Positions 25,201 to 37,302 of a stretch of DNA of 64,000 nt are shown piece by piece; the first letter of the stretch is position 1, and every line of letters starts with the position of its first letter. The notes under the pieces were generated by a model that saw only the letters and a program-made list of their open reading frames with translations, was not told where the DNA came from and did no database searches. Origin of the DNA: Styela clava (taxonomy: Eukaryota > Chordata > Ascidiacea > Stolidobranchia > Styelidae). The stretch spans positions 4,960,001 through 5,024,000 of the forward strand of contig NC_135260.1 in NCBI RefSeq assembly GCF_964204865.1, read 5' to 3'. A program made the position numbers and the translations under genes.

Positions 25201-28200
25201 GAAACTACAAATAACTATAGCGGTGCATTCCACATTAGTAAATACTGATTGGTGGGGAGACATGGGGCAATTAAAGTTGATGCGCTCGGAGGAAGAGCTA
25301 AATAATTGATTCCATATAAATGAGGTTCCTGGAGAAAGCAGAATATAACTAAATTTGATTTATTTTGTAAGTCTAAGTGAATACAGCAATGATGTGTTTT
25401 TTAATTTTTAGGAAAGCAATCCGGTCGTTTTCTGCCTCGACTACCTGGAAGATCGAGAAATTCATTTTAAAGAAAATAAACTCTGCAGATACCGAGGTTT
25501 GCAACACATTTGTTATTGAGAATCTTTCTAAATCAGAGTTGCTTTGGATGTGAATCCCATCACATATTATGCAAACGTTTTGGCGCTCCATGCGTATCTG
25601 TATCAATATGGAGTCAAGTAATTTTGTTCGCCTATTTTACACAATGTTGTGTAAAGTAAACCTATGGAAAGGGGGTATATCACTTGGCTAACATAGACAG
25701 TTCCCGAACTCGTAATAGAACTAAAACAAAACAAAATATGGAAATAAAATATTGGCCTGAGCCAACCTGGTACACATACTACGGGGATCTCATCTCACAT
25801 GGGCGTTTGGTTGAGATTGGTAGGGCTTAGTCTTGTTTGATCAGCGTGCAGAGGGTTGTAATCATTTCTTTGCATAATTGGAGTTTCTCTAGAATTCCTT
25901 TACAAACTGGGAAAACATATTAGACGTTTTATCAACTTTCCTCTACGCATGTATAAACCTTTAATAAATATCTTTTGACTCTTTTGAATGAGAATCCCTT
26001 CAAGGACTGACTCGAAATTGACAAACAACGGAAACCAAAATTTTGTGACGATAATTGCATGCCTGTTGAAAATGATTAGTAAACGTAATGCATTCGCGAT
26101 CTGTTGGAAAATCGTGTACAATTATCACATTCAGAAATCCGGAAGCAAGGTTGCTGCCTTCGTGGTTAGAAAGTTCAATTCCGACTTTTCAATGAAAGCA
26201 CTCTCGACTTCCACTCTAGACTCGCAGCCCTGCTAAAACTTCAATCTTTTTTTTATTTCATACAGTTCCAACTCGAGCTTGAGGCATCCGGGAATGTAGA
26301 GTTAGACAACATAACAACTTTGAACTCTTCTGAATGTTATGGTCTAGGTAAGTGCACCAATTTCTATATAGTCAATGAAAAAGTTGTTTAAGCTTTGAAT
26401 GTTCTCTCCGATCTTGTTAGGTTCAAACCACATTTCAGTTAGGTTTAGAAAATGGGCAGAATACGCCATTAAAAATACGAAATCCTTGAGAAAACGTCAA
26501 TATACTTCGGCTTGCCTTTTTGAATGACGTAGTCAGGTGGCGGTTCGGAATAACACATGCCAAAATAGTTATGCTACTCCCACTGTAAGTACTTGTGGAC
26601 TGTGGTACTAAACTATACCAGGCCCCGATTTTTCGAGGCCCGCAGCGAAACGACAGCACCAAAGGGCATAAAGTGAGACAGCGCTCTATGGACACCATTT
26701 TGAGGATATTTTACTCTGCCCTATATTGGGTGCTGAAATGTTTAAGCCACGCCCATTAAAATTAGATGTGATATAAAATAGCCCTATATGAAGGAGGCCA
26801 TTCAAATAGCGACATACATCCAATACATTATTCTTAACCTTCTGTCTATATGGCAGCCCAATAGCCCTGTATGAGGGAGGTCATTCAATCAGCGATCTGG
26901 CCATATATCCATCGCTAACAATCTCGTCGTTGTGGGTAAAAAAGTTTTTAACCGACATTTTTTAAAAAATCTATAAATCTAATCTCTCATACATTATAGT
27001 TCAATAGCGCAGTGGCTTAGTAATTTGCCCAGGAAAACGTTCAGTTTATTTCTTAGAGAGTTTACGTGACCTTTCTTGAAGCAAATAAGATGACGTATTG
27101 TCAAAACTACTAAAGGGCTCATGATCATATTATTGTAAAAAACTACAAAAGACAATTATTCTGAATTAAATATATAAACTTATTAATTAAAACGTAGAAA
27201 TAAATATTGTCCTCAATAATAGTTTCATAAATATCTGACTTCAAACTGTGGTCTTTGTTTCAGAATGTGGCGTTGTTTATAATTCCAAATGTTTTCGAGC
27301 GATCATTAATGATGTGAACAACGTCTCATTAAGCGTCGCTGAATCTATTTGCAAAAACAACCTAGCTAATTTTTATGACGTCACACACTACAAATTGCTT
27401 CAAGATTATTTACGATCACTGATTCCAGATGGGGAAACATACATTGTTTTTCGAACAGGAATGACTTACGAGGTAGGTCGAGTCTGAATCATGTTGCTTA
27501 TGCGGCCATTCATGAACTCATCATAAAATGAGGGCGATATTATTTCTACAATACTGTGTGCTATTACATTTCATCTTGAGATTGAACCCATATAGCTTTA
27601 TCATAGGATAGTAGTTGAAATCAAGCCATTTAGAACACTGACTACTTCACACTGGTATCAAATTTGACTTCTTTATTGGATTTGAAAACTTCATTTGCCA
27701 GCGTTTTTCAATTTTTGTCAAAAACTTCTTTTATGTAATGTTTCCAGCTAATTCATCAATTTGACTCCAACACCAGTGGAACGCTTCAACTTTACAGCTC
27801 TGATACTAAATCAGAGAAGACTAATCCAAAATAATTTGATTTATGCGTCTATTTCATTCAATTCACATCCACCAACTGTAATCACTGGAATGTGATTGAG
27901 CGAAATAATCACGTCACGCTTCATTCAGTTTCTTACTGGAGACCAAATAAGATTGTTTTGCATTGTCAGATCACACGACAAGACAAGGTTTAACCATACT
28001 CAGCTATATTCCAAAAGTGCCATTTGTTATATTTCTTAACATATTTTATATTTCAACAGAACGGTCAGCTGCAGTCAACAACGGACCAAGCTATATCTCT
28101 GCCAAGTGAGTTTTGGCTTTCTACCCATCCGTCTTCCGTTGCATCGCGGACAACTGTTGTTGTAGGTGTCGATCAAAACCCGGAAGATAAATTTCAAGGG

Positions 28201-28260
28201 ACTTTTAATGTTTCTCCTTCCTATGAGTATAATGGAGCCATCTGTGAAAATGAATTATAA
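19273..28260 (+). CDS. copy A: secreted mucin-like / MAM / C-type-lectin-like protein
   Basis: Eleven exons join in frame (431 aa): 19273-19333, 20395-20453, 20752-20791, 21116-21307, 21496-21621, 23297-23398, 24044-24182, 25412-25496, 26266-26347, 27264-27472 and 28060-28260. Residues 1-20 form a signal peptide (MRIPIQYILLMFIEAFPLVK). A short Cys segment follows (EKCWMPMVCDGKPTW...GQC), then a helical stretch (LDGMESKLHQLKKTMEES), three TPSVVGVKETT-like units and a Ser/Thr-rich linker. The MAM domain starts VDLTCDFESS...CDYT and ends FQLELEASGNVELDNI. A divergent long-form C-type-lectin-like domain closes the protein (ECG, KCF, SICKNNLANF, TYIVFRTGMTYENG, AICE); it lacks the usual Ca-binding WND and the C2-C3 pair. 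Exon 2 could instead end at 20447. No membrane segment is seen. A possible polyA signal is AATAAA at 28907. Family knowledge suggests extracellular binding; the ligand is unknown. Confidence 0.8.
19835..19918 (+). repeat. tRNA-like SINE fragment in intron 1 of copy A
   Basis: The segment has a tRNA-like layout: GTGGCCCATTGGTGAAGC resembles an A box and GGTTCAATTCC is close to the B-box consensus. Convincing acceptor pairing is lacking. The same segment occurs at 45681-45764 in block B with more damage. It is best read as a tRNA-derived retroposon, not a working tRNA. Confidence 0.4.
21196..21304 (+). repeat. 33-bp coding minisatellite, 3 units
   Basis: Within exon 4, 33-bp units encode TPSVVGVENTT, TPSVLGVKETT and TPSAVGVKETT, then TPQ. 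The Thr-rich units are likely O-glycosylated (inference). Copy B has four units at the same place. Confidence 0.9.
22767..23010. mobile_element. palindromic MITE in intron 5 of copy A
   Basis: The arms match the 10330 family (ATGACGGACACCGGGACG, GTAGTATGTGTACCAGG; right arm CTGGTACACATACTACGTTC). A copy is at 48327-48565 in the same intron of copy B, so it was present before the block duplicated. Confidence 0.7.
23425..23745. repeat. ~46-bp tandem repeat in intron 6 of copy A
   Basis: About seven degenerate units share the theme GAGTCATCTTTACTTCTGAG and CTCGTAACTTTGCTTACAAA. Copy B keeps only the first ~20 bases, having lost (or never gained) everything from ~23447 to ~24030. Confidence 0.7.
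24316..25112. mobile_element. TIR element of the GCGGCCC family, split by a nested hAT-N element
   Basis: The outer arms are GGCGTTTGCAACCTGTCGCC at the left and CTGTATTAAAGGTTGCACGT at the right. These resemble the ends of the element at 36380-36711. The interior (TAATCTGATACGTGCCAGTA, CAGTTATTTGTATATGGCCC) is shared with that family. It is interrupted at 24508-25010. The same nested structure is in copy B. Confidence 0.65.
24508..25010. mobile_element. non-autonomous hAT-like element, nested, with 8-bp target duplication
   Basis: The ends are CAGAGGTGGCCAACCTG and GTTGGACACCCCTG, with flanking octamers CATTATAT (24500-24507) and CAATATAT (25011-25018), seven of eight matching. The sub-terminal region is rich in CGATCGACT/GATCGCGATCGA. 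The 503-bp interior has no gene. The same insertion is in block B at 49414-49916. Confidence 0.8.
27748..27834 (+). CDS. possible alternative last exon of copy A
   Basis: Acceptor TGTTTCCAG (ending 27747) opens a phase-0 frame, compatible with exon 10: LIHQFDSNTSGTLQLYSS, then DTKSEKTNPK and stop. It would replace exon 11 and remove the second half of the lectin-like domain. Copy B keeps the frame and stop despite a 6-base deletion (52707-52787). Splicing evidence is needed; it could also be an intronic coincidence. Confidence 0.35.
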   Translation, partial: LIHQFDSNTSGTLQLYSSDTKSEKTNPK

Positions 28261-29198
28261 CTCTGTCCATTGAATGATCGATAAACAAAAAAAAATTTAG
28301 AATTACTTGTGTATAGGGTAACTACTTATCACTTGTATAAGACGGTTAATTTACCGATACTTTTATTTAATGAATGCATTAACAACGTCACAATGATAGA
28401 ATTTGCGTAAAAGCCTGAGGTCTTTCAAATCCTTACTCTAAACAAGGCTCTGCACAGGGAGTCGATTATTCTTAGAAAACTAAGAATCGTTTTGTTTGGC
28501 TCCGCTCGAACTGTGATATATTAGACGGTTGTATGTACACCTGATAATTGGAATAAGATTTAAAATTATACTGAAAAGAGACGAGTCGATAAATCGGTGA
28601 CCATGTTCTCTTATTAACTTCACGCAATCAATTCCACTAATTGAAACATGAAGCCTATATGTTGAATCGTTGCCATTTAATTCTCAGTTATTCTATTTGT
28701 CTGTCTGTCAAGCTTTTCCTGGGTCGGAATTTTGATAAAACTGCATTCATTGTTAAATTCCCACCGAACAAACTATTTTTTATTTCTTAGATGTGTTCAA
28801 GAATCGTTCAAATTTACAACAATTAATCAAATCCTGTCTGTAATTTTTTAATATATTGAAAGTGCTCTAGCTATTCTTTCTAAGGAATTGTTATTGATGA
28901 TAATTGAATAAAAGTTTAGAACGTTATATGGGTTTGAAGTTGTCAGGGTCAAGTACAAAAATAATGGAGGATTTCAAAGTTTACTTTTTTAGGCATTAAA
29001 AGGGTTAACCAAATGATACTTACTAAATACAGCTTCGTATCTGTTACCTCTAAATATTAAAAAAAATAAAGCTTTTTTCGATGGAAATTTACGAACGAAC
29101 GTTAAAATTGGCGTTCCTGAAGTATGAGTACCAATATTGAGGTAACTAATTTTGTTCGCCTATTTTACATTAATTTGTTTAAAGGGACTGTAACAGGC

Positions 29199-30180
29199 AT
29201 TTTTTGGACTCGGATTCGATTTCGAGTCCACGTCGTTTTTACCGAGTCTATAATCAATTCTGTTTTTACTAATTTACGCCTATATTTGTACTTTTACCCT
29301 TATAAATTTCACTACATACCTTAACTAGTTAAAATTCAAGGTTAGATATTTAACAATATCACTAATGTGTATTATAAACACTCCTAATAAAAAGGACGAC
29401 AGATATCCAGATAATATAACGTAAGTTAAAAACTATTGATCGCTTATAACAATGATGCGACAGTCGCCTTCAAACTATCTATCCTTTTTGGTATACATGT
29501 AGTACACAATAAAATATGTGTTAGCGCAATATTTTTGAGTTTTCGATTCGCGTAAATAAATATGAAACAGGTGCAGGAACAACCCAAGAGGGAATTTCAT
29601 CAATACCTCTTTTAAATCGAGTTATTTACGTGCAATCCTTTCTCTAAAAAGGGAGCAATGGAAAACATGGAGCTTTTTAGAACGTTTACATGAACTACTA
29701 AATTGCAAGCATTGTATTGACGACGAGTGGCATCTCTCTACCATTTGCGCACACGACATAGTAAATTTAGGGCAATAAATATCTGGAATTATGGGAAATC
29801 ATTGTAGTCAAAAGCTTTTAATTTTTCATATTGACACGTGAGAATTTCTGAATAGCCGCCCAGAATTGACGCAAAGTGGTGGGCTGGAAATCCAGTTCAC
29901 AACCAAGGCGCACATTGATCCACAGTTACGTTTGTATTATGACCGCCGAAAAAGAAGAAAAGTATATTTTCAAATTGATTCAACAGCCATCTGCGGAACC
30001 ACTGGGGAAAAAATATGAGCTACGATGTATGTTTGTGAGCGCGCGATGCTGTAGTATGGTCAAAAACGTGTTTTCTACTTTAACATTGTGACGTCACGGA
30101 CTCGGAGGATTCGATTCGAGTCCATGACCTATTACTCGGATTCGTCGAATCTCTGTAATGCCGGACTCGTCCCATCCCTA
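29199..30180. mobile_element. 5'-truncated TAGRGATGG-type hAT-like element, block A only
   Basis: The sequence ends with GGACTCGTCCCATCCCTA and contains repeated GGACTCGGA..TTCGA..GAGTCC phrases. This resembles the complete element at 56077-56970, whose ends are TAGAGATGGCGG and CATCCTTA. The left end is not recognisable. Block B holds a different sequence here (54239-54980), including a fragment of the palindromic MITE. Confidence 0.45.
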
Positions 30181-30427
30181 CTTGGTGCTGACAGATTTTT
30201 ATTGCTTCGAAAATCATCGTGCGACTTCCTGCATTTTTCTGTGTTCTGACGGCGCTGTCTCGCGTCAAGATTAAGTGAGTGACTTATTATTCAAGTTAGT
30301 TGTGCACATGGAATATTACACGTTATACTTGACTATAGAACTGATAGAATGCAGATTACAAAACAAAATAGAGGAACAATCAATTGAGTGGGAAGACCCT
30401 AGGCAGCACTTGAAAGCACATTGACAG

Positions 30428-31837
30428 TAAGATTTTAAATTCACTTTAAAGCTCCCATGAGTAGATGTAGGCTATTAGAGAGCCGCTTTGTGCTACGATT
30501 GTTCAGCATAAAAAAAGAGTAAGTTATAAATGTTTTTATATGTACCCAATACAGTAATGATTTGTCAAGAAATGTAAATTTTGATAAGAGATATGTGTAT
30601 TTTCGGATCATAATAAAGTCGCAGTGTGAGGATTTATGCTGTGTGATCAAAGCAGTAAGCAAGAATATAAATTGACTGATGGGTGATTGAAATTGTGACG
30701 TCTGTATGAAAAACATAAATTAAACACACATATTTTAACTTCAATTAATTAGTGTTTTATGATGGAGTTCTACTGATCTTGATAATTTTTTCCGAGACTC
30801 ATTCTGTCATTGTATACAAAGTCACCAGCTGCATATTACAACATAAGAGGTGTTTTACGTATGCCATGATAATCCATTTTGCTTGATTTCAGGCTAGTAC
30901 TAATAACTATTTTCACATAAATTGGATACCTATTATTGCTATTATCTAAACATGGCTTCAACATATATATATATATATTTATAATTTTAGATGTGCCAAA
31001 AAGTTTTGAATTATTTTGTCGATTGTTTTTAAATTATTGATTTGTGATCAATAGCAAAATTTTTTTTGCTACAGCAAAATCCACCATATTAATTGAATGC
31101 ATTAATTTTTCTCCTGGAAACGTTACATTTTATTAATTCCAATTTGTTTTGTGTGGTATTCACATTTTTGTTTCAAATAATACTTTGTCAAAGTGGCTGT
31201 TATACTTATATATAAACACATACATGCTTGCTTAAATGGTAGACAAGGTTCAATCGTTGTGGGCAATTTATTTCAAAATATCGAAACTAAAATATAAATT
31301 TTTGTAGACGTCTCGAAACAATTTTTAAGACTGATTTGCTGTCACCAGATGGGGTTTTGGCAGGTTTCATTACATTTGAACTCACGTACATTTGAACCCA
31401 TGACAATTGCACCTGTATGCTATTGCACCTATGGAATTTTTTTTGTTTCACGGTTAGTTAAACCCATACTAACCCGAACCCATGGGTTTTAGCACCCACA
31501 TATAGATTGAACCCGTGGATATGTACATGGCTTCAAATGTACGGTCACCGTTTTGGCATGGAAACACATCTAGAGGGAATTTATAAAGATATGTCTAAAA
31601 AACATTTGAAACAGCCATGTAAACTAATAGACCAACATGTTTAACTCAATAGCTTGATAAAAATGTCTGTTAAATATTAAGCACAGGTATAGCCCAAAGA
31701 ACTGTTTTGGGTAATAATTCATTTGTACTTTCCTATTAGATCTATCTCCTATTGATTATTTAAATACTTGGATCATGATTATTATTTCTGAAATTGAAGC
31801 AATGCCAAATTTTGCAAACTGCAAAATACCTTTTTTG
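30428..31837. other. intergenic, no gene recognised
   Basis: The stretch is AT-rich. It contains a short (AT)n at ~30961-30980 and a small TIR element at 31365-31555. No exon is visible. Confidence 0.5.
31365..31555. mobile_element. ~190-bp TIR element (TACATTTGAACCCA family)
   Basis: The left end has ACATTTGAACTCACGTACAT and the right end has TTCAAATGTACGGTCACC. The interior CAATTGCACCTGTATGCTAT and CCATGGGTTTTAGCA match 62752-62938. The two copies share length and ends, so this is a small DNA-transposon-like family. Confidence 0.6.
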
Positions 31838-34800
31838 CAGTGGGGGCGCGTCAATAGGGCCAACCGGGGCAATGCCCCGGTTGTTTTTTCGGTATAATAA
31901 AAAATATTCGAAAAATACCTCAATATCGGTTGCACAGACTGTCTACAGTGTAGACTCTACACTAGCCATATTCTCCCGGCATGGTTCATTTTTCGCTCGC
32001 AAAGCCTTCGCCGAACGTCGACGGGGCGACGCCGATTTTGCCCCGGTTGCTCATTGTATATCGTATTCTCTCTTTTATCTTCCACTCGCCGCGTTTGTCT
32101 CGTTTGTTTTCTGTTTCTTTTACTAAATCATCGAGGCCGATCGGGGCTAGCCCCGAAATTATGACGACACAATGCCGACGTTTCTTACAACAACGTGTTG
32201 ACATATTCACGCATTCCTTCTCGTTCGTTTGTTGCTTGAAGAGTTGATAGTTTCCTCACCTTCGTTTTTGTCGCTTGTTTCGCTATTTGAATCAGTTAGA
32301 GACCATTAGTCCATTTGCTTTCGATTTTCCACATTCCTTTTGAGCTCCTCACTTCTTTCCGGCTTCGCATTTCTTAGCCTTAGACCTCATAATGAATAAG
32401 GTTGATGCACTACTTCGCACTCCGTTTTCGCAGCTGCCGCTGGAACAAAAATTAGAGGTACAACGTCTTGGGCTTTATCAACCAAAAAATTGTTCACTGG
32501 AACAATCCCATGACGGAGGAAAGCGTCGGCGTACATTCTGCGCAGAAACTTGGTATAAAAAACACGAATGGTTGTGTTACAGCGAGGACAAAAATGCACT
32601 TTTTTGTTTTTATTGCCTACTTTTTGCTACTGCCCATGACTCACGTTGGTGTAAATTTGGTTTTAGAGATCTTAAACATCTTTCCGAGCGTGCCAGGGAT
32701 CATCAATCTTCTATGGAGCATCTGGACAATGCATTAAAATACCGAACATTCAGAAATGTTAATATTGCAGCACAGTTGGATGAAGGACGCGCGGTTTCTA
32801 TTCGTCGGCACAACCAAAACGTCGAGAAAAACCGCCATGTTCTCGGTCGATTGATAGATGTTTTGAAGTTCATTGGTTGTCACGAGCTGTCCCTCCGTGG
32901 GCACGATGAACGGGCTAGCTCTTCTAATAGAGGGGTATTTTTGGATATGGTGGAATACACCGCATCCCTAGATACAGTATTGAGAGATCATCTTGATGCC
33001 GCAACTGTTTCGAAAGGGACATCTAAGGATATCCAAAATGATTTGCTCGACTCAATGTATAAAATTTATTTACAACATTTGGCTCTGGAAATTGAGAATT
33101 GTCAGTTCCTTTCGATTCAGTCTGACGAGACAACTGACATCACGTGCGTTTCCCAACTGGCTGTGATTTTTCGGTTTGTGAAAGATAGTGAACACCGAGA
33201 GATTTCACAGCTTTGTACCAATCGTTGATCGCACGGCTTGCGGGATATTTCTGATATATACTGAAAGAAGTGTTACAGCCTTACAACGCGAAGTCAAAAT
33301 TGATAGCTCAAACTTATGACGGCGCGGCAGTCATGAGTGGGTCGAAACATGGTGTTCAAGTTTATATAAAAGAAGATTTTCCTCATGCGCATTTTTTACA
33401 TTGTTATGCACACCAATTTAACCTTGTTATTAAAAATATGTGTCTTGATACCCCTCTCGTCCGTATATTTTTTGCAAATGTTTCGGGGTTTTCTTCATTT
33501 TTTTTCTGTTTCGCCGAAGCGCTCTGACCTCCTTCGCCAGATATGTAGCCGCCGTCTCCCAGCTTGTGCACCAACACGTTGGAACTTCCAATCACGCGTG
33601 GTGCAGGGCGTGTCCGAAATTAGGCCTGAGCTCATTGAGTGTTTCAATGGCATTCAGAGCTCTCCGGTTTGGGACGAACGCTCTGTGAGGGAGGCGGCAG
33701 GTCTAAAGCGTCTGCTAGAAGATGGTGAGTTTTCATTTTTTCTCGCTTTTTTCTCCACAATATTCTATCACGTGGATGTATTATACGGCGCATTGCAGTC
33801 AAGGCTAATGGATGGAGCGTCTGCGCAGTCGTGTATTTCAGATTTCTGCGATGCTGTATCTCGTATCCGGGAAACAATAAAATACGACGACACATGGAGT
33901 GCTTCTTTACGCCGCGGGCAAACAACGCAGCGTTTGATTTTGTCTGCAAAGGAATGCTGTGACATTCTGGTGAATCAGATAGGCAATCGTCTGCGCACTG
34001 AACACCTTGCCGCGTTCTCTTTGATGAACCCCAAAAATATTTCAAAATTTGCATGTCAATTTCCCATCCATTTGTTGGCTACTGTCTCCAAATTTTACCC
34101 CATGATAAACGTGGGTAAATTGGAAAATGAATTGCGATGTATATACACCAATCAAACTTTTTTGAACATCACATCAACTTGCGCGCTCTGTGGGTTCCTC
34201 ATAGATAACATTCTAGTAACTACCTTTGCGGCGTCTGCAAAATTTCTGGACATCATTTTGACGACGCCTATTTCTTCCACCGACGCAGAGCGAACATTCA
34301 GCACGCTGAAGCGTATTAAAACGTATCTAAGAAACACAATGAAGCAAGATAGATTAAATTCCTTGGCTGTTTTATCCATTCACAGAGACGTTATTTCTGG
34401 GATGCATGACTTTAATCAGCGCGCTATTGAGCATTTTGCTTCCAAGAAACCGGGGCGTGTTGCATATATGTTCAAGCAGTAGAAGTCTAGCAGCATATAT
34501 ATCTATGAGTGAGCGACGCATGTCCTTATCTTTGCATTAACTTTCCTTTCTTCATAGTAACGTTTTAAACCTTATTTTAGGTTTTGTCTGCTCTCCCGAA
34601 GTTTCTGTTACTATGTCATTGTATTTATCTGGGTAAATATTGCCTTTCCTTTTGAAAGAGGTTTCAAAATAAACTATGTCTATATTTATTAATCCCTTGG
34701 CTTGGACCGGTTTTAAAGACACTTTCTTATCGTTAAAAATTGTCGCTTTTGCCGATTGGTTATTACCGATGGAATGGTTTTTATGCTCATAAAATGATGG

Positions 34801-34895
34801 GAGAACTTACAGCGCTCATCCTGTCCCCGTAGATGGGGGTGACTTGGTCCCGCAGTAGCTTGCCCCGGTTGTCAAAATGACCACGCGCCGCCACT
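31838..34895 (+). mobile_element. hAT-superfamily DNA transposon, copy 2
   Basis: It begins CAGTGGGGGCGCGTCAATAG and ends, on the other strand, CAGTGGCGGCGCGTGGTCAT. It is the same element as 381-3441 in opposite orientation. Flanking octamers (CTTTTTTG and ATATATAA) do not match, so no target duplication remains. It carries one transposase gene with indels. Confidence 0.85.
32392..34482 (+). pseudogene. hAT transposase, frameshifted copy with intact C-terminal half
   Basis: Reading from ATG 32392, residues ~47-80 form the TTF-type zinc finger (RTFCAETWYKKHEWLC..., CFYCLLF). The DUF4371-like region with SDETTD lies near residue 243. Relative to copy 1 there is a 2-base loss near 33187, a 4-base gain near 33250 and one extra T in the run at ~33500. 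The frame from ~33505 to the stop at 34482 is open and ends with the dimerisation motif DAERTFSTLKRIKTYLRNTM. A donor-like GTGAGT at ~33724 lies inside conserved coding sequence and is probably not used. The protein as encoded is not full length. Confidence 0.85.
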
Positions 34896-36379
34896 GATAT
34901 ATAAATATATATGCATCTCATAATATTAAATTTTTGCGATCTCTAAAATATTAAGATGGTCTAATGTAGTCGTTTATACCATTTGTCCACAGCGATTCTA
35001 CTATTTATGAGAGTCGTTTTATGTTTCCACCTTAACCAGCCAACCAAATCTATTCGAGTTCGATGAAAACAAGCTTCATGTGTTTTTTGTTTTGTGATCT
35101 GTTGGAGATCAAGCCGTCAATCAAGTCACACTTTTGTGATTTTACGGTTTAGGGGCCATTAAGCGCTGTTTCCTAGGCGGGATAGCATTTGATCAACAAC
35201 TGGGAATTTTTTTAAGTACTTTTGGCGACGGGGGCAGTACCACTCGTCATCTGTGGCGAGAAAATTTGTGAAAAGCCATGCCTCTTACGATTTTTCGGGC
35301 AATGCATTCATCAATTCTCCAACAGATTAAATATTGAATGCCTCAGACGGGACAAATTACGATATAAATTAAATCGGAATGTTCAGTTTTTCAAATTATG
35401 TTTAAAAGGAATTTTTCCCTCCCCTACCCAGTCATGGTCCAGTGATTTTGGCTTGTTGCAGAGGTTTTATTAGGAATCAAATGGCATAGGCATAATTGGA
35501 AATATTGGTATTAACTCATTTTTATTGAAAAAAAAAAATTTTGCTTTACACTTCTCACGCTCCAGTGATTTTAACTTGAAGGATTCAAAACGGTTCTATT
35601 ATAGATTAAAAAGTCATGAGAATGGTAAATGATCTGAATTGTTTTTCGAAAAAAGTTTAAAAAAAATTAATTTAGTGACACTTTAGTGATTTTATCTTTC
35701 GTGAATGTCAATGAGTAGAATGACAATGACGTATTTTGGGTGATACAAGATGATTGACGCCAAGTTTATTGTTGTCAGGGCTGAGTAATCACGGAACCTA
35801 GAACTGATGAAACTCTACTCCCATAAAAGTTAACCGGTTTATGATCTGGTATTCAAACTACTTCATCGACTAAAAAGGTAGGGGGCAGGGCATAGGAGAA
35901 ATATTCGGCGGCACAACCCTTGTGGTCTCTATCTGCTTTACATAATTTTGACATTATCTCTTGCTGTTCTGGCACGTTTCCATACTCCTCTTCCGATCTG
36001 CAAAGAAAACAATCAGTATGTCAGTTGGTATTTACCTAACGTTATTTAAGCAAAACGAGTTTTTACTGCAGAACCAGACTTATTCGTACCACTTACGGAT
36101 TCAGAATTTTATAAATTTCCTAAACATTTCAGTCAGTTATAGACTACATTTAGTAAATTTCGAATAATCAATAAACTATGTCTGATATGAGAGTCTATAC
36201 AGGATGATATTCTAAATTTAGAAAAATTTACATGAACTATATATTTATTTACTTAGCTGATGATATTGAACCATCAAAGACATATCTTTTACCTCGGTTT
36301 ATATAGCCTACTTCCGGTATTAGAGTCTTCAGGTCATGGTACACGTAGTAGAGGCATTTCATCATTCCAAACTGTATAT
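34896..36379. other. intergenic, no gene recognised
   Basis: No exon, RNA gene or recognisable element is seen beyond short A/T tracts. Confidence 0.4.
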
Positions 36380-36711
36380 CAGGGGTGTGCAACCTGCGGC
36401 CCACACGAAAAATTGTGCGGCCCGCTTATAAGTGTCAATTTTGAATGATATGCGGCCCGCTAAACGAGTTTTAATTCAATTTAATCTGGTACGTGCGAGT
36501 AATTCCAATCCCGAGTGCAATTATCTATGGCTATGACGTTGCAATGCCGTAATAGCTAGATTGTGCGAAGCGAACAACGCATGTCTTGATATCAATAACC
36601 AAAAGTGTTTTGACGCAACGACTGAAAATAAATGTTAAATGGAGGTGCGGCCCGCGGTTTCGCCCAGTTATTTGTATCTGTCCCTCTTGTATTAACGGTT
36701 GCACACCTCTG
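36380..36711. mobile_element. GCGGCCC-family TIR element (hAT-like)
   Basis: The ends are CAGGGGTGTGCAACCTGCGG and GGTTGCACACCTCTG, a clear inverted pair. The interior has repeated TGCGGCCCGC. Flanks CTGTATAT and CTGTAACG share the first five bases. It is non-coding. Related copies are at ~37764-38098, ~38510-38850, ~38968-39140 and inside both duplicated genes. Confidence 0.75.
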
Positions 36712-36991
36712 CTGTAACGAAACTTACCCTAACCACATCTGGATCAAGCGATGACATGCTAATATTAGCAAATATATAGTGCTAATGTAATAATCTGTAA
36801 AACAAACAAACAACAACAAAATAATTATCACGCACATTTCGCCTTGATTGGTTTGCGAAAGACAGCTCGAATGGAACGCGAAAAGACACATGCCTGACGA
36901 GTCTTTTCGCACTTGGGTATCTATGTGGAGAGAGCATACAGCTATAACTTGGAAGCGTCTCACTCCCTCACTAAACAGCTACATTCTAAAC

Positions 36992-37302
36992 CAGTGGTTC
37001 CCAAACTTTTTGAGCCCTGCTCGTTATTTAGAATTTGTTAAGTATCGCGGCCCAAATTAAAAGAAAATAGCAAACAATAGGTTACAGGTAACCGACAGTG
37101 AGGCGAAATTATGTTTCATTAAAAAACACGTTGAAAATACGTGGATGGAACGTAAGTATTCAATATAAAGAAACATAAATATCCAAAGTAACGCGCAAGT
37201 GTAAATCTAACAAATATTTTTGTTTTCAAATTAGCTTCACGCCTCCTCAAAAATTGTCTACGTTTTCCTTGTTGGGCGCGCCCCATCGTCTGGGAACCAC
37301 TT
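36992..37302. mobile_element. non-autonomous hAT-like element with target duplication
   Basis: The left end CAGTGGTTCCCAAACTTTTT and the right end CTGGGAACCACTT form inverted termini. Flanking octamers TTCTAAAC (36984-36991) and CTCTAAAC (37303-37310) match at seven of eight. It is non-coding. A related, more damaged element lies at 61384-61780. Confidence 0.75.

Larger units (their letters stand above)
14440..30427 (+). repeat. duplicated block A
   Basis: The block is collinear with 40560-55234 (block B), sharing exons, introns, intronic transposons and the upstream tandem repeats, with small divergence and several indels. The shared sequence ends at 30427 in A and 55234 in B. A carries private insertions, or B private losses, at ~18134-18549, ~21635-21880, ~22080-22180, ~23447-24030 and 29199-30180. 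Confidence 0.85.

Noticed and set aside
33716..33813. A GTGAGT...GCATTGCAG pair that would make a short intron in the hAT transposase
   Set aside because: The stretch reads through as conserved transposase-like protein (FYHVDVLYGALQSRLMDG), and copy 1 shows the same sequence, so it is coding.
373..34903. Target-site duplications shuffled between the two hAT copies as proof of an inversion
   Set aside because: Comparing all four flanking octamers, including reverse complements, gave no convincing match.
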